64,000 bases of DNA, taken from Centaurea solstitialis. Taxonomy: Eukaryota > Streptophyta > Magnoliopsida > Asterales > Asteraceae. Every line of letters starts with the position of its first letter. Position 1 is the stretch's first letter. The DNA lies in contig CM058040.1 of the NCBI GenBank assembly GCA_030169165.1, positions 10,475,699 through 10,539,698 on the forward strand, given 5' to 3'. Shown one piece after another: positions 9,901-21,629 of the stretch. The position numbers and the translations under genes are program-made. The notes under the pieces are model-generated. The model saw only the letters and a list, made by a program, of their open reading frames with translations, was not told the DNA's origin and did not search any database.

Positions 9901-12900
9901 TCCATCATCAAAGCGGGAATAGCGAAGGTACACAAAAAAAATCGTCTGAATTTGCTCACTTTCTGTTTTTTGTGACGGCAGTCCCAGGATGAGTGCAATC
10001 ATCTGATTAATCTTGCTAAACCTCATATGGAGAAGTCGACCGTTGTTGATAACGAGACAGGCAAGAGCAAAGATAGCAGGTGCATATCTTCTTCCTGTTC
10101 GTTACCTTTCATGATTTATGTATGTCGTTTAGGCGTTCTTTTTTTTTTTTTTTTTTTTTTTTGGGGGGGGGGGGTTCATTAAACCAGGTATGGATTAAGC
10201 TGTCTGTAAGATCAAATGTTGTTTGTTAGTGGTGCTGAATAAACTGTTTAAACGTGGTAAATTACCATTTTACCCCTAGCGTTGAACTTAAATATGCATT
10301 TCAGTTATGCTTGATTTTAGTTTTCCATCATCATACAAAACCAGTTTTCCATAGATATCGATTATCCAGCGATATTTTGGACAAACAATGTCGTGGATTC
10401 AAGAAAAAGAAGTTCTAACTATACGAAACCTTAATGTCAATTTTTACGTTCATTAAGGAATTTAACCGTCTTTGCAGTTGTTATTAGTATTTTTATCCTC
10501 CTTAAGTCATTTATATTACTGAGAGATAAAAGCCTTTCTCGTTCAGGGTTCGCACGAGTTCTGGAACGTTTCTGGGCCGAGGAATTGATGAAACGGTCCA
10601 AGCCATTGAAAAAAGAATCGCGGATTTCACGTTCTTGCCTGTAGGTAAGCCTTTTTACTTTAGTAGATTTCACTACAAGAAATCGACTTTATAAGACGCT
10701 AAATATGTCTAAATCTCATCATAGATTGCTTTATAGGACTTAGGTTTTATAGGACCAAACAATTGTTAGTCCTATTAAAAAAGTAGTATTAGGTTCAAAT
10801 GAGAAGTGCTAAAAAAATACGAAGTAGAGAAGTGATCTCCATCACTCATCCGGTCAATAAAGGCGGCTTTGACCTCGGCCCCTCCGTAAAATCGCGTCCA
10901 ACCGAACTTTGACTAGTCAAAGATTGCGCCTTTTGACTGGTCAAAGCCGCAATATTTGACTAGTCAACTATGATCTCAACCGTATGAACAGTTGAGATCA
11001 CTTCTCTACTTCATATTTTTTTAGCACTTCTCATTTGAACCTTTCTCTATAAAAGTATAAATAAGTTTTAATAGGACGTATTTGGGAATTCTAGTAAGTT
11101 CTTTATGACGCTTTTGATATAAAGTGTCTTGTTAGCTTTTTATTATAGAACACTTTTTTTTAATATAAAAAAAGCTTTCCAAAATAATGTCATATAAAAA
11201 TCTAATAACACATTATATTTCAAAACCGTCTTCTAAAAACGTGTTTAGACGCCCAAAATAGTGTCAACTTACTTACTGTAACATTTTTACATAGGACATA
11301 CAATTATCTGGTCTTATAAAGATAAGTCCTATAAATCAATCTATTAAGATATATTTGGTGTCTCATGTAAAGCCAAATTTGTTGTTACATAAGTTGATCA
11401 TGCGTCCGGCACACTCCAACAACTGACATTGGCTACTTTTATCATCCTCGTCACCCGATTTTTGATCCATCTTTATGTCCAGAAAACGGGGAAGGACTGC
11501 AAATTCTTCACTATGAAGTAGGCCAGAAATACGAGCCTCACTATGACTACTTTCTTGATCAGTTTAACGCAAAGAATGGAGGTCAACGAATGGCTACCGT
11601 TTTGATGTATCTGTAAGTGATATTATTTTTCTATTAATCAACAAAAGGGGGGGGGGGGGGGGAGGGGGTGTGGTTACTATCTTACCCTATAAGTGAGGGT
11701 GGTGACTCTTACCCTGTAAGGAATTACGCAATTTGTCCTGGTAAACGACCCTTAAAGTCTACTCATCGCTTATTTTTATAAATTTCTACTCTTTGTTTGC
11801 AGCTCGGATGTTGAAGAAGGGGGTGAGACGGTTTTTCCTTCCGCAAAGGGTAACATTAGCGCGGTGTCTTGGTGGAACGAGCTATCTGAATGCGGCAAAG
11901 ATGGGCTCTCTGTTAAGCCGAGAATGGGAGATGCATTGCTCTTTTGGAGCATGAAACCAGATGCATCTCTAGACCCTTCAAGTTTGCATGGTCAGTTATT
12001 TTTCATCTAAACCAAACCAAACCAAACAAACCCAGTATATTCTATTCTGCTCGAAAGTAGGGTTTAGAAGTACGATGATTCACATGTATGCAAACATGAC
12101 CTTTTTCCGGTTGATTCTTAGAAGACCCTCATAGCTTTTTTGAATTACTACTTAAAGTATTGTTTCAATAAGCTTAAGGGGCTTTTTTGCCAAAAATATT
12201 TCAATTATGCCTCTTATATTTTTCTAATTAAAACTTCAACATGTCCTTTTAGGTCATTTTACATTGTCGTCTAGTTTATCAACTACTTTTTTGCCAAACA
12301 TGACTACCTTATTATCTAACAACCATCTTATCAGCCAAATGCTAGTTAGTTTGTCACACATAGCCCTTGAATATATTATTTGGGTTAATTTCATGTATGC
12401 CCTTATTAAAATTCAAAATATCATATTTACCCAACTTAAACTACAAATATCATATATGTCCTTCCTAACCTATCAAAATATCATATTTACCCAAATAACC
12501 ATTTTTATAAATTTTTAAGTTAGATTTAATAATAAAAAATAGGTAAATGACTATTATACCCCTTTCCAATCTAATCTCTATTTAAATATCTTTTTTCATG
12601 AAAAAACCCATATGCTTATTGCTTCCTGTTCTTCATCAACCCCACCCCCTCCTCTTCCTATTCTTCACCACCATTGCTAGGAATTCAAGCTTGTATAAAA
12701 ATGGAGACTTTTATAGAATTCATCCAGATTTGCTTCAATTCTTTTCTTCTCTCTAAATTCTCAAGAGTTGGGGGCATTCTCGAATTGCCTTAGTATGTGG
12801 AAGCTATCAAGCAACAATACTAAAGGAAATTGAATCCATGACCCTTTCATTGATTTAGCCCAGCATATATACAAAATACAATGGCTATTAATTAGGAAGT

Positions 12901-13808
12901 GCTATCCTATAAACTAGGCAACAATATGAGGAGATAATTCCAGAATATTTATAAAATTAACGATGATTTATTTACATATTCTAATAAATACCTTTTCGCT
13001 GTAAGTTTATATTCTATCCTATCAAATTTTAAGATTCTTCCCTGGGTGAAGTGAATTTGCTTATCTATCATTTGTCTTTTTTTTTCTTTTTTTCTTTTTG
13101 ATTATTATTATTATTATGGCATAGATTTGGTACAATGATTTTCTTTTGGAGCACTCATATGACAAGGTGACGAAATTGTTCTTGAGGTCAAACTCTAAAG
13201 ATAAAGAAAAACAACATACCATTTGAAAATTGTTTCAAACTTCCATATAATAAATATTTTTTTTACCGATAGTAAATCAAGAATTCACCTTGATGTTATG
13301 AATTCTATAAAAGTCTCCATTTTTATACAAGCTTAAATTCTTGACGATGGTGATGAAGAACAAGAAAAGGGTTTTTTTTTTTAGAGGTGGTGGTGGGGGG
13401 TGGTGATGAAGAACAGGAACCATAAGCATATGGGTTTTTTTCATGAAAAAAGATATTTAAATAGAGATTAGATTAGAAAAGGGTATAATAGTCATTTACC
13501 TGTTTTTATTATTAAATCTAATTTAAAAATTCATAAAAATGGTTATTTGGGTAAATATGATATATTGATAGGTTAGGAAGGGCATATATGATATTTGTAG
13601 TTTAAGTTGGGTAAATATGATATTTTGAGTTTTAATAAGGGCATACATGAAATTAACCCATATTATTTTGACCTCAGTCTTTTAACTAATACTAGTCTTT
13701 TCTTACGTTGTTCATGCATTTTTCTTGTTTATAGGTGGTTGTCCGGTTATTAAGGGGAACAAATGGTCGTCTACAAAATGGATTCACGTCGATGAGTATA
13801 AGGTTTAG
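6937..13808 (+). CDS. Prolyl 4-hydroxylase, Fe(II)/2-oxoglutarate-dependent, type II membrane protein
   Basis: Seven exons: 6937-7133, 7238-7310, 9982-10079, 10547-10644, 11483-11612, 11803-11990, 13735-13808. All introns are GT-AG, phases agree, and the product is 285 residues. A basic N-terminus precedes one membrane anchor (about residues 22-45), placing the catalytic domain in the ER/Golgi lumen. Expected active-site residues are present: His175 and Asp177 in YEPHYDYF, distal His261 in SLHGGCPV and 2-oxoglutarate-binding Lys271 in GNKW; the spacing matches the plant/algal P4H family. The GGETVFP stretch (205-211) is also typical. Family members hydroxylate proline in extensins, arabinogalactan proteins and similar cell-wall proteins. 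Length is normal and no lesion is seen. Introns 2, 4 and 6 are swollen by transposons. Exon 2 has a tandem acceptor (TAGTAG, 7232-7237). Confidence 0.95.
7311..9981. other. P4H intron 2 (2.7 kb), repeat-derived
   Basis: No coding sequence seen. A G-rich stretch (7570-7860) with GGTTGGG/GAGAGGGTT wording looks like a decayed repeat. A TTACCCGGTAAGAG-type motif (8609-8624) belongs to a dispersed family also seen at 20.3, 22.2 and 25.0 kb. About 9325-9735 resembles the degenerate CACTA-like repeat of intron 4, with TTTATAGGATGC near one end and TTTATAAACTGGATTC near the other. There is an A run at 8346-8363. Confidence 0.55.
10139..10173. repeat. poly-T / poly-G tract in P4H intron 3
   Basis: A run of T followed directly by about eleven G. 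Such homopolymer joins are prone to length errors in assemblies. A similar G tract is in intron 5 at 11648-11662. Confidence 0.9.
10671..11389. mobile_element. Degenerate CACTA-like element in P4H intron 4
   Basis: Begins CACTACAAGAAAT, the classic CACTA (En/Spm) terminus, followed by subterminal wording such as TTTATAAGACGC and TTTATAGGAC. The right end is an inverted, diverged copy with AAATTTGTTGTTACA. No 3-bp TSD is visible. A MITE is nested inside (10791-11042). Nothing coding. Confidence 0.65.
10791..11042. mobile_element. MITE with about 48-bp terminal inverted repeats, nested in the CACTA-like element
   Basis: Left end AGGTTCAAATGAGAAGTGCT runs on to GAAGTAGAGAAGTGATCTC; the right end is its near-perfect complement. 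The inside holds the 19-mer TCAATAAAGGCGGCTTTGA, also found in the MITE at 45990-46239, and several TTTGACTAGTCAA palindromes. The TSD is not clear. Confidence 0.85.
12382..13659. mobile_element. Mutator-like element in P4H intron 6, 1,278 bp, 9-bp TSD
   Basis: Terminal inverted repeats of about 330-350 bases, beginning GGGTTAATTTCATGTATGC and ending in the complement. The 9-bp direct repeat ATATTATTT flanks it (12373-12381 and 13660-13668). The arms differ by small indels. The central part has no transposase and no long ORF. It makes up most of the 1.7-kb intron and could form a long hairpin in the pre-mRNA. Confidence 0.92.
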
Positions 13809-14525
13809 ATTTTCTTCAAAAGGTATTCGCGTAAAGCTTCCTATTGATGTTATAGAATGTTGTGTCTAGGGTTAATCAGACCCTATTTCACACCTATAAT
13901 CATTAATTTTGTTGTTCTTCGATATATTTCAACTAATTTGTTACCATTGACACAATTTTGTTCTGGCAGATTCTAATTGAGTTATAACAGTTGATGTTCG
14001 AGCATGACACGAGAGATGTTTAGAAACGCCGGTGGATCATATACTTGTCCTTCATTATACTCTGTATTATTTTACGCTCATCCTTCATTACTACATAATT
14101 TCTTCCGTATCGAATCCATTCTTCATTTTTTTTTTCGAGCTACATTTTGTCTTTTGATAATTTGATAAAACGTCGGTATATAATAATAATCATACGTATC
14201 ACTAAACCTAGATTCACAACACCAACACCATGAATGAAAGCCAAAGATTATTGTACTTGCTCAGATACGTTATATATATGGGGGTTGCTCAAGGGAGTAC
14301 TAAGTAATTTGTAATAAAAGTGAGATCCAATCTTAAAAGAATAAATTAGAAAATTAACAATTTTGGTAGTTTCGACTTAAGATTTTAGATATTTAATTTC
14401 TCTTATCTTCTCTCTTCTCTCCTCTTTCCCCTACGGCGTGAAAATTCCACTACGATAATGTATACTCGTGAAAAATGAATAGGCGACAATCTCTTTGTGA
14501 AAAGAAGAGAGAGATAGATATAGAG

Positions 14526-14576
<51 letters not shown>

Positions 14577-15316
14577 GGGGTGGGGTGGGGTGTGGAGGTG
14601 GGTCGTCTAAGGAGTCGGCATGGGGGTACCGATTTTGGTGCTTGTTAATCAACATCGGTGGTGTTGCCACTCTTGTCAATTGGCAACAGCAGCATGCCGA
14701 TGGCTTTACCGGACCATTTTGGATGGTCTAAGATGCCCAATGTATACATGTTCTGATACCTTTCATATATAGGGGTAACTTCAAACCAGAAGTTAAACAC
14801 TTATGTGAAAAACGAGAAGTGTAGCATCATATATGATACACAAGGTTAATCATATATGATTAAATACATTTTACATTGATAATATGTAGACACTTAATCA
14901 TATATGATTAAACACACCCAAAGATCATGTAGTCATATATTGTATTGAATTTTTCACCTTCTTGCAAAATGCTTAACTTCTCTCTATGATCCCTCATTTC
15001 TCTATGCATGAGAAAGAGCTTTAGGTGAAATAGCGCTGATAGGTGTTGCTTAATAACTCACATTGGATTTTGGATGCCTTGATCTTGCGCCGAACGTCTA
15101 TATCATTAAATTAGCCTTCACATAGAAAAAATAACTAAACATTTACATAAAAAGCATGAAAAACACACTAAACCATCATAGGAAAACACACCAAAATTTT
15201 ACAGGAGGCACACATAGTGAACCATCCTAGGAAAAGCACACATCAAATTTGAAGGTTTCATGGCCCCCATGAAATGTGGTTGGTCTCATCGATACCACGT
15301 GTGTTTATATGATTAA
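13809..15316. other. Downstream of P4H: 3' UTR, microsatellite, AT-rich spacer
   Basis: The 3' UTR of P4H must start here; no single clear poly(A) signal stands out. A long (GA)n tract lies at 14529-14572, followed by three GGGGT units. At 14830-14950 the palindrome AATCATATATGATTA recurs three times. No gene recognised. Confidence 0.6.
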
Positions 15317-15612
15317 GACCATCTCCAATGGGGTCACTAAATCTTACACTAAACATCAAATTTAGTGTAAATGTTACTATTCACATCTCCAATTGGGTCA
15401 CTACTTTTCACACTAAATTTAGTGTGATGAATAGTATAACACCAAATTTGGTGTAACACTATTTTTCACACTATTTTTTACACTACTTTTTTGGTGTAAA
15501 AAATAGTGTTACCCATTGGAGAAGATTTAGTAGTAACACTAAATCTTACACTACTTTTTACACTATTTTTAACATTTGGTGTAAAAAATAGTGTTACCCA
15601 TTGGAGATGCTC
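15317..15612. mobile_element. Tourist-like (PIF/Harbinger) MITE, copy 1, TSD TAA
   Basis: 296 bp from GACCATCTCCAATGGG to CCCATTGGAGATGCTC, with TAA on both sides (15314-15316, 15613-15615). The inside repeats ACACTAAATTTAGTGT and GTGTAAAAAATAGTGTTAC palindromes. A second copy is at 24566-24856. Confidence 0.88.
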
Positions 15613-15657
15613 TAAATGAGAAAATGATCAACTTATAAGAATGCAAGAAGTTCCAAA

Positions 15658-15694
<37 letters not shown>

Positions 15695-16640
15695 ACGATC
15701 TTTCATTATATTCACCAAGTCGTCGTATCTCCGTTGGATGTGTTTAATCATAAATATATGATTAAATACACGAATCACTTATGATACGGAGCTTTTCGTC
15801 TTCTTGTAAGTTGATCAACAGCTTACATTTATCAATCTTTTACGTGAAAAAGATACAAGTGCGAGTTTTTTTGTCGACGTTGGTTTATGAGGAAAAAATG
15901 ATGTGATTTTTATTTAATGGCAAAGAAAGGAAACTCAAGGAAGGAGCTTCGACATGGCCATCACCCCCTCCAAGAGCAACACGGTTTATTAAACAAACAA
16001 AGAACCGGCGCCGTTCAAAAAAAAAACAAAGAACCGGTCTCCAAGGACGAGACCGAGAAGGACTAAACCAAAACTAGGAATCCAGAAACTACCCAAGAGG
16101 AAAAAATGATGTGATGTAAATTCTTAAATACGATAGTGAGTTAGTTAACTCTAAGGGTCATGAACGTCTTTAATGAATCAACAACTACAGTACGATATTT
16201 TTATTGCCTTTTATGACTATAATAGGTTTATTTAAAAATCAAAATCAAATATTGTTAATCAGAATTGTATTTTTCCCATATTTAATGCAACAATTGATGC
16301 CTACTCATAGTTATTTTATTCTCAAATAAGACTTAGTTCTTAAGAAAAATACAATAATGAGATATGTTGATTACTAGAAACCAATTAATAATTGTATGAT
16401 AATGAAAGCACGACATTGACTAATTTTTGATTTTTCCTTTTTATCAACGTTAAGTCTGTCACTTTAATATTTGTGACATCTCGTGATTCAAGGCTTGTGT
16501 TTCATATCATTAAATTGTGACCTAATACGGTTTTATAACATAATCTTTCATTTTCTTACCTTTTAGTTTCTTACTTTTTATCTTAGTGTATAACTTAATT
16601 TAATATGGTTCACACCAAGTAATAATAGAAAATATGTGTG

Positions 16641-16675
<35 letters not shown>

Positions 16676-18432
16676 GTGTGATATACAGATTAGACGTCAT
16701 AAGGCTTGACATTGACATAACACTACATATACGTTATTTAGAACCTTGTTTTTATATCAAGTATTTGATAGTCTTTTATGTATGACCTAGTTGTATGTAA
16801 GAGAATTAAGATTGTTTTCTTAGTTATGCGTTCAATTATAACAACAAATTTTCTTGCTTAAAAAACCCTACAAACCTGTCGGCTCTCTTCTGATTAAATC
16901 TCTTTTTCTTCTTGGTGGTGACTGGTGACGATGCTTACAACCATGAACAAACAGAACAAGAAATTTTTGTCCTAAATTTCGGCATCCCATCACAATTATA
17001 TGATTAAAGATAAAAATTTTAATTTAGTTCATGACTACACTCTGATCATGGTGTTTACTTATGGAGTTTTTATCCATAAAGAGGTATGAATAGGTGTATG
17101 TGAGTGTATAGATGAAACTCAATGTAAAAGGGTATGAGGTATGAATTTATGTAAGTGAAACCCCTTAACTATATACATGAACTCTAACTAGTGAATGGTT
17201 CAATCACCTATTCACATTTCACTCAAACAAAATTCATTATAATTGTCTATTTCTCTTTATATTTTTATTGTTTGTAGATCTTTATGATTTAATAATGCAT
17301 TCATTCTAATTTCTTATAACAAATACACTAAAAGTGATGACCATAATAAGTAATGACTATAAATGGCAATATCTTCCTTATTTAGGTGTGGACCCTCTCC
17401 AACTTCAATTATTTTTTCTTCTCTTACAAGTGTTGTATAATCGTATAGGTTGGTCCCCATCCCTATCATACAATCAAAAATATCTTTATATGAATGAACA
17501 TTAAAAAAGATAAATCATCGATCAAACATTTTTATCAATACGTCATTAATAATCAATAGATCTACCAAGATATCTTTTTGTCGGTTTTATACGTATATAT
17601 GTGGATTTCAAGTACAAATTATATTTGAGCTTTGTTGTAGGTTTGTAGTTCATTCGTAATCTTGTTATTACCATGAGATTAACACATTATCGTTCGTCAC
17701 ACAAGTTACTATATAGGTAAAGATCACTACACCTATTTATAAATGGTTATATGTTATACTGACAAATAAAAAAGACGGAAATCCAACATACAAAAAAGTT
17801 ATTGTTTTGCTTCAAAATTGATAAAAATTACGGAAATGACAAAATTTCCCTTTATGATAAGGAAGAACATGATTTGAATGAGGATATGTCGTTTAGCTAA
17901 GCATGGTCGTTGCCTATCATATTGCATTTGCAAGCTAAATCGGCTCATTGAAATTTGATAGTTTTCGGCTACTTAATCGAGTTGAAAAAGATAATAGTAA
18001 AAAAGGATTCAAGAACAATTGAAATAATAGCAAACATTAGTAAAGTCACATTGGGATAACTTACAACTAAAAAGTAAATATTACTGATAAATTAATAACA
18101 AAAGTAATACAGAAGAACCGAATAAGAACACTAAAGTAAGATAAATAAATAAAACTATAGTTAACAACACCTTCCATCCTCATGTTGCCGCGAGGCAATT
18201 ACTCTAACATCCATTCAAGTAGGTGGTTTCAACCATTTAAGTAGTTGGTTTCGCGATGAATTCCCTTCATACCAAGAAATATGCTCAATTACACAAAAAC
18301 ACTCATTTTAGTAAAAATCCTTGCATTGGATGGTTTGAGGAGCTAGCCAAGTATGAGAAAAAGAAGGTTAGTTCTATTGACATTGTTGATAAAGTGGTTA
18401 AAACGTGAAATGAAATGGTTGATAGTGTTAGC
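15613..18432. other. AT-rich intergenic stretch
   Basis: No gene or bounded element recognised. It contains a (TA)n tract (15661-15690), a (GA)n tract (16644-16671), and a short stretch at 16860-16940 (TTCTTCTTGGTGGTGACTGG) that looks like a decayed genic fragment without an open frame. Confidence 0.5.
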
Positions 18433-18707
18433 TAGAAATGCACAAAAACCCACAACAAAGCCCCTGACCAAAAAAGCCTAAATGCATGGCTAGACCCAAC
18501 CTTAAAGCCCGATCAGACAACCAATTTTTCAAGGCTCGGTTAAAGCCCGATTATGCCTAAAAACCCCAAACCTTGAAAAGTTCAATCGGACCCTCTTTCA
18601 ACCGCACAAATGGATCAGGCCTAAAAACATCCCGACTTTTCTTTGCTTATTGAAAAACAGGTTTGGATTGCTCAAACCCAAAAAAGCACAATTTTTGTAC
18701 ATCTCTA
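18433..18707. mobile_element. hAT-type MITE, 275 bp, 8-bp TSD
   Basis: Starts TAGAAATGCACAAAA and ends TTTTGTACATCTCTA, fitting the hAT terminus TAGRGATG. Flanks are GTGTTAGC (18425-18432) and GTGTCAGC (18708-18715), an 8-bp duplication with one mismatch. The interior is rich in AAAGCCCGA and AAACCCAAA-like motifs. Confidence 0.82.
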
Positions 18708-19258
18708 GTGTCAGCAGTAAGCAGCAACTCTATGCATTTGCTTCCAAGTCCTAATATGTCACATAAAACATCTCTCTCATTTTGTCTATGACATGATTCA
18801 ATCTAAGTGTTTTAGCTCCGTCAATCCAATCCAATCCAATCCAACTGAACCCTCATACTTTGATCTGGATTATGCTCTATTACGATTCGAGTAAACCGAG
18901 ATTTTCTTGATCGCAATCAACCAAACAGGTTGCTAAAACGCCTTTAAACCAACCAACACGGCTCAATTAAGACCGCAATCTTTTCGGATGAATAAAAAGA
19001 ATTGAAAATTACAAAATAGTACATGTCAATGCTAACTAAAATATCTTTTTGACCACACCACCAGACATTCATAACACCATAAATATCTCTTCATTTTGGT
19101 TCCCCCTCTCTCCTTCCCTTCATCTTCCCAATTTTCAAAACAACCAACCTTCATAAATCCCATAGACATCCACTCCAAAAATTCCTTGTGCTATTATATC
19201 AAACTTTACAAAGTAAAATAAAAATCTCAAAGAATTCTGTTTGCAAGATTCATCAGTA

Positions 19259-21629
19259 ATGGAGGTTTACACATACCCATCTCATTTTATCCCATCAGCT
19301 TCACAAATTCCTTCACTTTCATTTAGGAATTTAGCTTCCAAAGTTAAAGATTTCTTTAACTCTGCAGTCTCTGCCATCATTGGGAATCTCTTCTCTGCAA
19401 TTCTCACCTTCTTCTTTGCATTAGGTATGTCTTCTCTCATTGTTTTATTGAAACCCACTTCATAATTCATTTTTTTGATGTGGGTTTTCTGTAATTTCAT
19501 CTGGGTTTTCATTCTTATCCCCCAATTTGACATTTTTTTTGTTGATTATGTATGTAAAAAACTAGGGTTAGGGTTAGGGTTAGGGTTAGGAGATTTGGGA
19601 ATTATGCTTCAACTATACATGTAATTATTGGAATTATGAGATGAAATGAATTAGTTGTGATGGATATATGAAGGATGTATAGATTAGAGAATGTTTTCCA
19701 CCATTTCTTGTTGGTAATTTAAGGTGTAATTGTTTGATATTTTGCAGTAGGAACTTTACTGGGGGCAATGACAGGGGCTTTGATAGGTCAAGAAACAGAG
19801 AGTGGGTTTGTTAGAGGGGCTGCTGTTGGAGCCATTACGGGTGCTGTTTTTTCGATCGAAGTCTTCGAATCTTCGCTTGTTTTGTGGAAATCTGATGAAT
19901 CCGGGATCGGATGTCTTCTTTACTTGGTGAGCAATTTCGGTTTCACCCTTGTTCATAATTTGATGACATAAATCAAGAAATGCTTCAAAGTTCATGTTTT
20001 TAGCACACACATCTCTATATCGAATAAGAAAAGACGAGAGTTATGCAAAAAAAGGTCGGTCTTTTAATGGTTCTAAAACTATATGAACGATTTTGTATCT
20101 TTGGCCTTCCTTAACCACTCAGCGCATAATTTTATTCTAAACAATTACCAAACAATCATATTTCATTTTGCATTATATCATAAGTGTCTCTTAATCATTC
20201 TTACCACTTAATCATATTCGTATACCAAACCATTCAGCGACTATCAAACAATCCCTTAGCGGCAGTTTACTAACACTTACCGATAAGATTATTTGTGAGC
20301 AAAATGGTATCATAAGATTGTTGATAATCAAACACCATCATCTTTGACCGCATTAGCATCTCTTACCCGGTAAGAAGTGGTAAATTTTTACTTACCCGGT
20401 AAGAGGTGGTAAGTGTTTAGTAGACAACCCCTTTTACTCAGTCAGTGCTCACCTAGACTGCAATCTTACCCTGTTAGCCCTTACACAGTTTGTGTTGGTA
20501 AATGTCCCCTAAATGGCAATGAGTCCTTGTATTATAATCTATTGGTTTTAAACTATGATTCTCATTTTATGACTAACCCGAAACCAATGGTACTTCTTAT
20601 GCCAGATTGATGTCATTGTAAGCTTGTTAAGTGGGAGGCTTGTTCGTGAACGGATAGGTCCAGCTATGTTGAGTGCGGTTCAAAGTCAGGTAAAATTTTC
20701 AAAATTTGACAAACCCAGTTTATATATTGTTCTAAATAGCATTATGAAACATATTTTTTCTAAAAGGTTTCGACTTTCTCCTTGATCTTGATCTTTTTGC
20801 CATTAATTTTTAGATGGGAGCCGTTGAAACGAGGTTTGATGAGGTCCATAACTTATTTGACATTGGGGGATCTAAAGGTTTAACGGAATATTCTGTTGCA
20901 TTGATACCCAAAATCTCGTTCAGTAATGACAACGATGTTGATCAATCGGGAGACCGAGTCTCTTGTTCTGTGTGCCTTCAGGTAATATAGATTCTTCTTT
21001 ATCGTATTTCGTCAAAAAAGTCACTTGTCCCCAAATCCTGTATCCACCAATCAAAATAAGACACATCGTTAATGACAATTCAAAGAGGAATGAAATAAAA
21101 AAATAACGATGTGTTGTATTTTGATTGGCAAACATTGGATTTTGGGGACATTTGATTTTTATTCCGGTTTTTTTCATATTGGTTGGATTTTCGGGCCAAA
21201 AAGAGAAGGCAAATTGACGTATATGCCCATTCGTAAACACAATGCGTTAAGGGCAAATCTGTCCAAAATATCTATTTTGGCTGGAAAATCCGAATGGAAA
21301 ATTTAATTAGTACTTTCCATCCAAGATTTTCCTATGGAACCAGTAGTGGATACCGTTCTTGCCATCTGCTACAAAGATTGGCAGATGGCAAGAACGATAT
21401 CAGCCGTTGGATCTTCGGAAATCCAATGGTTAAAGATTGATGAATCCCACTGTGACTTATTTTTTTGTACTTGCATGCTGATTTGGTGTGATGATTTTTA
21501 TTTCAGGATTTTCAAGTGGGGGAAACTGTTAGAAGTTTGCCACAATGTCATCACATATTTCACCTACCTTGCATTGATAAATGGCTAGTGAGACATGGAT
21601 CTTGTCCACTATGTAGAAGAGATCTTTAA
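19259..21629 (+). CDS. RING-H2 membrane protein, NEP1-interacting protein (NIP/ATL) type
   Basis: Five exons: 19259-19424, 19748-19926, 20606-20689, 20814-20981, 21507-21629; GT-AG introns, matching phases, 239 residues. The start is the first ATG (MEVYTYPSH). Hydrophobic, glycine-rich segments at about 38-75 and 85-100 predict membrane insertion. The C-terminus is a complete RING-H2 finger: Cys194, Cys197, Cys213, His215, His218, Cys221, Cys232, Cys235, with Trp225 in the usual place. Such proteins act as E3 ubiquitin ligases; Arabidopsis NIP1/NIP2 bind the plastid RNA polymerase RPOTmp at the thylakoid membrane (known for the family, inferred here). Length and layout match NIP proteins. Exon 2 has a tandem acceptor, CAGTAG (19745-19750), that would add or drop one valine. 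Intron 1 has a short telomere-like run (19564-19589). Confidence 0.94.
19562..19591 (+). repeat. Short interstitial telomere-like run (TTAGGG)
   Basis: About four TTAGGG hexamers in intron 1 of the RING gene. The unit is the six-base form, not the usual plant TTTAGGG. Too short to argue for an ancient telomere; probably a chance AGGGTT microsatellite. Confidence 0.7.
20250..20520. repeat. Inverted-repeat element in RING gene intron 2
   Basis: The left end has GGCAGTTTACTAACACTTACC; the right end is a diverged complement containing GTGTTGGTAAATGTCCCC. The inside carries two TTACCCGGTAAGA(A/G)GTGGTAA units. It belongs to the same dispersed family as motifs at 8.6, 22.0-22.7 and 25.0-25.1 kb. 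The exact ends and TSD are not resolved. Confidence 0.6.
21354..21396. repeat. Perfect 16-bp inverted repeat (hairpin) in RING gene intron 4
   Basis: CGTTCTTGCCATCTGC, an 11-base loop, then the exact complement. It lies 110 bases before exon 5 in an intron that also has a diverged inverted repeat (21000-21150). It could be the end of a small transposon or a structured intron element. Confidence 0.75.

Noticed and set aside
12264..12518. 84-residue ORF in P4H intron 6
   Set aside because: Overlaps the left arm of the Mutator-like element; AT-rich and without similarity to known families.
19562..19591. Interstitial telomere
   Set aside because: Only about four TTAGGG units, not the plant TTTAGGG form, inside an ordinary intron.
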